Source of the DNA: Boswellia sacra
Lineage: Eukaryota; Streptophyta; Magnoliopsida; Sapindales; Burseraceae
Direction: 5' to 3'
Assembly: GCA_013180625.2 (NCBI GenBank)
Contig: SNVD02012295.1
Location: 434,001 to 498,000, forward strand
Length of the DNA: 64,000 bases
Below are positions 58,711 to 64,000 of the stretch, piece by piece (the stretch's first letter is position 1; every line of letters starts with the position of its first letter). The notes beneath the pieces are model-generated. The model did not search any database and was not told the DNA's origin. It worked only from the letters and a program-made list of their open reading frames with translations. The position numbers and the translations under genes are program-made.

Positions 58711-59462
58711 AACGTTAGGCGTTGCCATCAAATTGCATGTCATTGGAAGCCATCATCGTAGATAATCTCCTTAAGATCCATAGTGACCATCAAAGCATTC
58801 GACAGCCGTCGATCCAACCCACTTTTTTCCAAACCATCTCTTCCTCCCACGCCTTCCCTTCCTCCACCTCTTACTCTCTCTCCTCTACCTTCGTCTGCCT
58901 CTTCCTAGCTCACCCTTCCTTCCTCTGCCTCCTCCTATCTCTCCTCTATCTTCCTTCGCGATGGGTGGCTATTCAGTAGGGATTGTTCTTTGATGATGAT
59001 GCTGATCACTGGCAAAATTTTGTATGAAATTTGGGTTTTTATGAAGAATTTTATTGGAAATTGAAGTTGGTTTCTACCTAATTTATGCTTATTGCTAGGA
59101 AGATTGAGTTGTTTTAATTTGCTTGGTTGTGTTAATTTGATTGATTTTGATGATATTTGGTTAATCCACATCTCTATATGGCATTGATTTTGAAGACTGC
59201 AGCTGGTAGCAACAAAATCATTTATGGTGTAATGTTTGTTTAGCATTGTACGTGCCAGAAGGTTGTGTAGTGGTGAGGTTTTTCCATGGTGAAAGTGTGC
59301 ATAGTGGTTGATGGGTGGTGATGGATGGGTTTGGTCTTGTAATGAATAGGGCTGTTGGGTTTTATGGCTTGGGTGTTCACGTAAGATTTGTAATATGGAG
59401 TGTTAATGTGAAACTTTTAATTTGGAAATATTCAAATTCCTTGAATTAAAATATATAAAATT
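58711..59462. other. Spacer with pyrimidine-rich island
   Basis: 58810-58970 is a CT-rich island (CTTCCTCCACCTCTTAC, CCTCTGCCTCCTCC) that looks like a plant 5' leader. No coherent gene follows it. The open frames overlapping it are compositional. Confidence 0.3.
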
Positions 59463-59715
59463 TCATAAATAATAGTGGGGTATGGCCTAAAATCACAAAT
59501 GACCTCGCTTTTTTGGCAAGAGGTGTTTGTAATTATAACTCACACCTCTAAAACCAAACCTTCCCATAACAATCTCCTCTAAGACCGATGAAACCTGCAG
59601 ATGAAGGCATTTAAGTGTGTAATGAACCAACTCTGCCTATTTCCAAAAAAAAAAAATGAGGTCACTTGTGATTTTAGTTCATACCTCAGGGTTATTTATG
59701 AGATTTTTTTAATTA
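59463..59715. mobile_element. MITE with about 55-bp terminal inverted repeats
   Basis: The left end (TTTCATAAATAATAGTGGGG then TATGGCCTAAAATCACAAATGACCTC) and the reverse complement of the right end (CTCATAAATAACCCTGAGG then TATGAACTAAAATCACAAGTGACCTC) match over about 55 bp with a few differences. The element is about 250 bp, too short for a gene. The TIR style suggests a Mutator-type MITE. A target duplication was not resolved in the T-rich flanks. Confidence 0.65.
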
Positions 59716-59889
59716 AAGTAATATTTATTCGATGATTTTATAAATTGGGACAAAATTACTTATTTACCCTTCTCAAACTTAATAGAAATACTTTAGTAGC
59801 ACGTTCATTTCCTTCTATTTCCAAAAGATGGGGGCAAAAATTGTATTTTGGCAATAGTTATCTAAGCAGTTCGTAGAATAATATGATCA

Positions 59890-61141
59890 CAATACGCAAA
59901 TAAGGATAACCTCGAGGGATTTGGAGACGACTTGCCGAATGCCCAATGAGACATTTTCGGAGTACTTAGTCTTTTAGAGGGCTAAAGTAGCAAGATGACC
60001 ATAAGGCCCCTAGAGAAGGACTATGTTCGTATGGTGATCAATAAGGCCTATTCTTTAATTGGAGATAGGCTTGTGGGCTTTTTCATCAAAACATTAGAAG
60101 ACTTGTACGATTCAGGCATCTAAATAGAAGATTTGGCGGCCAGACAAAAAAAAAAAAAAAAAGAAGAAGCAATAATAGCTACCTTTGAAGAAGTTAGGCA
60201 CAATATTGTCATGCTAGTGGGTCTAGCATGAAGAATTTTATGGTTAAGGTAGTCACTCAATAAAGAAGGTTTAGTTGATTAGGGAGATCATTATAAAAAT
60301 CTTTGCTAGGTTGCCAGTGGAAGGGGTTTTGAAGCCATTGCCACCAAGAGAACTTCCAAATCCATTGCCAAGGCATTGGAGGCATTATGATAAGTGCGAG
60401 TTCCATCAAGTGTCTGACCACAATATTGAAGATTACGCTCATCTTCGCCATGATATCCAAAACTTAATCTGTAATGATCAGATTCTTGATTTGAAGCCAG
60501 AAGAGCTTAACACAAGAAGTAACCTGTTGCCTAACTATAATTGGGTACCTTCTCTAACGACCAACATGATTGGGTTTGGCTTGATTGAGGAGCAAGTGAT
60601 AAACTCTTTTGAAGAAAAGAGAGGATCAACTAGGGCTAAGACAGCCAATAGAAGGGAGAAGTCCAAGCTTGAGCAACAAGAAGGGACCATTAGAAAGGTG
60701 GCCATGAAGAAAAAGTCTAAGGTAGAAAAACTTAAGGTAGAAGAGCCTAAGGAGATCATTGAGAGGGTAGAAGAAGTGCTTGTTCCCTTGGTGGCCCAGT
60801 TTTTTACCAAGAAAGGTGGATGGACCAATATTATCATCAAAAGGGTCAAGCAAAGCTTGGGGCTCAAGTTTGTATGCCTCAATGATAATAAGGAAAGAAA
60901 AGGAGATAAAAAAGAAGTTACGGTTGAAGATGAAGAAACATCTATCAATAAGAAGCCCACATCAATAAGTGCCTTTGCCAAAAACTGGATGGCTAGAAAA
61001 GGGACTAGAATAAGCCTACCACCTAAAAGACTTAAGGTCAAGAAGGGTAGTGAAGCTAGGAAGGGTAAGCGAGTTGAGAGCCTTGTAAAGAGAGAGAGTT
61101 TATCTAAAAGGCGAAAGAAGGTGAGAGTTATGGGAATATGA
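59890..61141 (+). pseudogene. Ty3/gypsy gag remnant with lysine-rich tail
   Basis: 60275-61141 is a 288-codon open frame. Near its start it shows RHYDKCEFHQVSDHNIEDYA followed by LRHDIQNLICNDQILDL, a gag knuckle of the CxxH..GHxTxxC type found in Tat/Ogre-like elements. Here Gly is Asp and the last Cys is Tyr. Upstream (59930-60200) interrupted gag sequence such as KAYSLIGDRLVGFFIKTLED is visible. Downstream the protein is unusually Lys/Glu-rich (KKKSKVEKLKVEEPKEIIER, KRESLSKRRKKVRVMG). No protease, RT or LTR was identified nearby. The long open frame in such a degraded piece may be chance, helped by A-rich composition. Confidence 0.55.
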
Positions 61142-62620
61142 GATGACATTTCTAAAGTCAAGACCTTCCTAAACTTTTGAGTTGACTTTAGTGATGATGA
61201 GGAAGAGAAAGTAAAAGTTAAGGGAAAAACACATAAGGAAGAAACACTCAAAGGAGAGAATGAGAATGTCTAAGGAGTAATAACGAGTGGTAGATTTTAC
61301 CCTAAGAAGGAGAAGAAAAAGCTAGCCAAAAGAGAGAAGACTATCGAAAGGGCAAGGAAGTTGTCAAAGAAGAAACTAAAGAAGAAAAATATCAAGTGAT
61401 CAAGCAACTGAAGAAGACTTAGGTAAATGCAAACACTTGGGATGTAAAAACCATAATTATTTTTAATAGAGTTAAATTAGTGTCCTATTAGTGGTATAAT
61501 TGTATTAACTATAGGGCTTATAAGTCATTAAAGGAGTCATTCAAAGATAATAAGGTTAAAAAAAGGGTTTTAATTAGATTTGAGTTGGAAGAGATAAGTA
61601 GTAGTTAAGTTTTATAACTCTTAATATTACTAAATACATTCACCTCATCTAGCGTATATAAGCAATATTATAACATTATAGTTAGGGTTTTAAATATGAA
61701 GGCTGGGTGGAGGCTTTGAAACACAGAGAATTTTAAGGTAAGATTATGCTCTCCTTAGTTTTATATAACAATTATTTACTAGGAATTATTGTTACTCATA
61801 TTTACACTAGGATTTCTATAGAGGTTTAAGGAACAATTTAAGACTTTTGAATTTATTAAAAGTCTTAATTATAGAATTTAAGTCTATTCCTTTTATATGT
61901 TATTATAGAAAAAAATATGAAAGTGTAAAATTTTATTTCAGAAAAAAAGATCAGCAGTTCAATTTATTACGAATTTTTGAAGTTTTTGTTGAATTTTTGG
62001 AAAATATTGTGGATTCTAGATGTTACGAAATTTCGAATTTTTTTTTATATGCTAGAGGAGTCAAAAATTTCTCAAATCTTATGTGCTACCTTTTCAAGAT
62101 GATATATATGTTTTTGTAAATTTTTGGGATTTTTTCGACACATAGAATAATTATTTTGAAATTTTGAATTTGAAATATGTTAATCTGGAAAATCTGGACA
62201 AAGTTTACTAGCATGAAATCAAAATCTTTTAAAAAATAGTTTCTAATCGTAAATTACTTTGAAAAATTATCAATTGCATAACTTATATGTCTAGTTTCCT
62301 ATGTAAAATCCTGGTTAATCAAATTAAGATATAAATTTCTAAATTTCTGGAATCACCTCTATTCAGTGAATAAGACTTAGCAGAACATTTTGTAGAGGAA
62401 TTTTTAAAGGAATTTGTAGAACGTTTTAGGTGTTGAGTTTATGACTTTATCGAAGTGTCTTCTGGTTATGATTTAGGACAATTGTTGGATGAGTAGGAGC
62501 TAGGATATTTCTCTTTTGGATCGATCAAGGTAAGTAGCATCATTCATATACTATGATTAAAGTGTAATGTGTTCTTAATAAATAACTTGATATGTTATGA
62601 ATATTTTTATGTGATATTAT
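61142..62620. other. AT-rich region, possibly LTR-derived
   Basis: No gene. A TATA-like GCGTATATAAGC (about 61653) followed by a leader-like AGTTAGGGTTTTAAATATG suggests an old LTR downstream of the gag remnant. A second phrase at 62430-62530 (CTTCTGGTTATGATTTAGG, GATCGATCAAGGTAAGTAGC) has the style of an LTR end. No matching pair was found. Confidence 0.3.
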
Positions 62621-63001
62621 ATGAATTATTTTTTGTTTCAGAATCCAAATTATGGAATTCGAGTTTTAGCAAAGCCTTTGACTAATTCTCAAAAATCACT
62701 TTTATCTTACTCGTCAGATTCCAACCGCATTACCCACAAATCGTATTTTTTCCTTTCGGGTGGTACTATTCACCGACGTAATCGCTGTTTATTCGGCCAT
62801 CACTGTTCATAGACCCAATCAGATTGTTGCTCAGGTTATTCCGTGCAACTTGGCCTCTTGGCCGCCCTCCTGATTCCTTGCGGATTGCAAATTAGAAGAG
62901 GAGACGACGAGTTCGCAAGCCCGCCTTGTTTTGATGCCCGGTTTGCTTTCGTTTATCCTTGTCTTTTTTATGAGATATTTGTTGTACTTGATTTGTAAAT
63001 G

Positions 63002-64000
63002 ATGGATCCACCCAAATAAACTGCTGGCTCTTGGGCCGACAAAATCAAGATCGCTGATTCGAGTACTCGATGCAAACTGTTCTCGGTTACCCCAAAAAAA
63101 TCGGGTACAGTCCTTGAGATTTCGGATGAGATCGTCGACGAGAATGTGGCCGAATGGCGTAGATGTCTTGTTGACTTTTTTTCGGGATATGTGATGCCCT
63201 TCCATGCTGCATGTTCGATGACGATGCGTGCATGGAAATCTAGTGGTCTTGAGGACGTCCGTTCCACGAATAAGGGATTTCTCATCTTCCATTTTCGAAC
63301 TGAGGAGGAGGTTCTTAATATCATTGCTCGCGGTCCTTGGATGTTCGGAGGTAAATCAATTATCTTACAACCATGGAACCCGCATTTGGATTTTAATACG
63401 AATCAATTAAGAAAGGTTCCTGTTTGGATCCGTTTATATGGCCTGCCTTTTCCTTTGTGGATAACTAAAGGCCTTAGCATTGTCTCCAGCATGGTTGGAC
63501 AACCTATCTCTTGTGACAAGACGACTTCTGATCTTTCCAGATTGGAGTATGCGAGGGTATGTGTTCTTCTTGATGCAAAGCGCCCTCCAATCGAGAACTT
63601 TGAGTTCAAGTGCAAACTCTCTCCTGAGCCCATCCAAATTGAAGTTGAATATGAGTGGATTCCAAAACGTTGCTCCAAATGTCGAAGGTTTGGTCACCGT
63701 TGTCCGGAACCAGCAAAGACTTCAGTTCAGGATAAGAATGAGGCTAGCACCTCCGATAGCACCCCTTCTGATGGTGCCCCCTTGAATTCGGGTAAGGTTG
63801 CGACTGATGTCGTTGAGAGTTCGAAAGCTGTTGCTATTCCAGCAGATTCTTCAGTGCAAGTTGTGCCTCCTAAGGCTGCTATAGTTTTGAGCACAGAGTC
63901 AGTCTCAGATTCTGACTCTCTATCTCCTTTTGCGACCGACCAAGGTAAACTTTTGGGTACTATCCATTGTTCAACCAGTCGCGAGGCATCTGTTTTGTCA
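63002..64000 (+). pseudogene. LINE-type ORF1 / DUF4283 zinc-knuckle protein, 3' end off window
   Basis: From ATG 63002 a frame of 333 codons runs to the window edge with a single stop (TAA at codon 6, 63017). Segments VAEWRRCLVDFFSGYVMPFH, KGFLIFHFRTEEEVLNIIAR, GPWMFGGKSIILQPWNPH, VPVWIRLYGLPFPLW, RLEYARVCVLLDAKRP and IEVEYEWIPKRCSKCRRFGH define the DUF4283 RNA-binding-like domain followed by the zinc knuckle CSKCRRFGHRC. This is the ORF1-type protein of plant L1-clade LINEs and their domesticated relatives. The remaining C-terminus is Ser/Thr/Asp-rich. The rest is beyond 64000, so the presence of an endonuclease-RT ORF2 is unknown. 62700-63001 is probably its GC-richer 5' UTR. Use of the next Met would bypass the early stop. 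Confidence 0.85.

Noticed and set aside
58722..58979. Small + strand protein of 85 codons in a pyrimidine-rich island
   Set aside because: Composition-driven Ser/Leu/Pro sequence with no motif and no continuation. It could be a leader exon, but nothing downstream supports a gene.
60535..61251. 238-codon - strand frame rich in Ser/Leu/Thr
   Set aside because: It is the complement of the lysine-rich frame on the + strand (A-rich codons reversed) and has no recognisable domain.
62831..63697. Overlapping - strand frames up to 153 codons
   Set aside because: They are antisense shadows of the DUF4283/zinc-knuckle ORF.
1..64000. CRISPR arrays, bacterial-type operons, organelle inserts
   Set aside because: No regularly spaced repeat-spacer pattern with unique spacers, no polycistronic gene clusters, and no stretch recognisable as plastid or mitochondrial genes. 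The tandem repeats seen are contiguous.

Overview
The window is nuclear DNA of a flowering plant, most likely a eudicot. Genes carry short GT-AG introns, the spacers are AT-rich, and most of the sequence consists of plant transposable elements in various states of decay. I cannot name the species from sequence alone. Only three ordinary host genes are convincing: the 3' two-thirds of an OTU-domain deubiquitinase (1-2350, + strand, eight exons), a class I TCP transcription factor (3454-4074, - strand, tail to tail with the OTU gene), and a small intronless protein with two ubiquitin-like domains (19474-19908).

Layout. 1-4.3 kb: host genes. 4.3-7.4 kb: AT-rich spacer with SINE-like and hAT-like scraps. 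7.44-14.43 kb: a two-gene PIF/Harbinger transposon (Myb/SANT-like ORF1 and a three-exon DDE transposase), each gene broken by one TGA. 14.4-20.8 kb: spacer with hairpin-forming repeats around the ubiquitin-like gene. 20.81-26.85 kb: a Tat-type Ty3/gypsy retrotransposon reduced to gag-protease and an integrase tail, with an antisense ORF and three tandem arrays before its 3' LTR. 26.9-34 kb: spacer holding a Harbinger-related fragment, a SINE with target-site duplication and a solo LTR with target-site duplication. 34.02-56.25 kb: a Mutator-like element (MULE) with 130-bp terminal inverted repeats and a perfect 9-bp target-site duplication, swollen to 22 kb by nested retroelements. 56.3-64 kb: spacer, a MITE, a gag remnant, and a LINE-type DUF4283/zinc-knuckle ORF running off the right edge.

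The most striking structure lies inside the MULE, on the - strand. An Athila-like Ty3/gypsy array reads LTR-internal-LTR-internal-LTR (37274-54225). Both internal regions carry, between the pol remnant and the 3' LTR, an intron-free copy of a LOG (LONELY GUY) cytokinin-activating enzyme gene. Each LOG copy follows an unidentified cysteine-containing reading frame. This looks like a retrotransposon that captured host mRNA sequence and then duplicated. All copies are broken by frameshifts or stops.

The MULE itself has a MuDR-like layout. A GRF zinc-finger gene reads inward from the left end, and the transposase gene reads inward from the right end. The catalytic middle of the transposase is missing exactly where the retroelements sit. 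Overall the window shows successive nested insertion, C-to-T type nonsense decay and LTR-LTR recombination around a few host genes.
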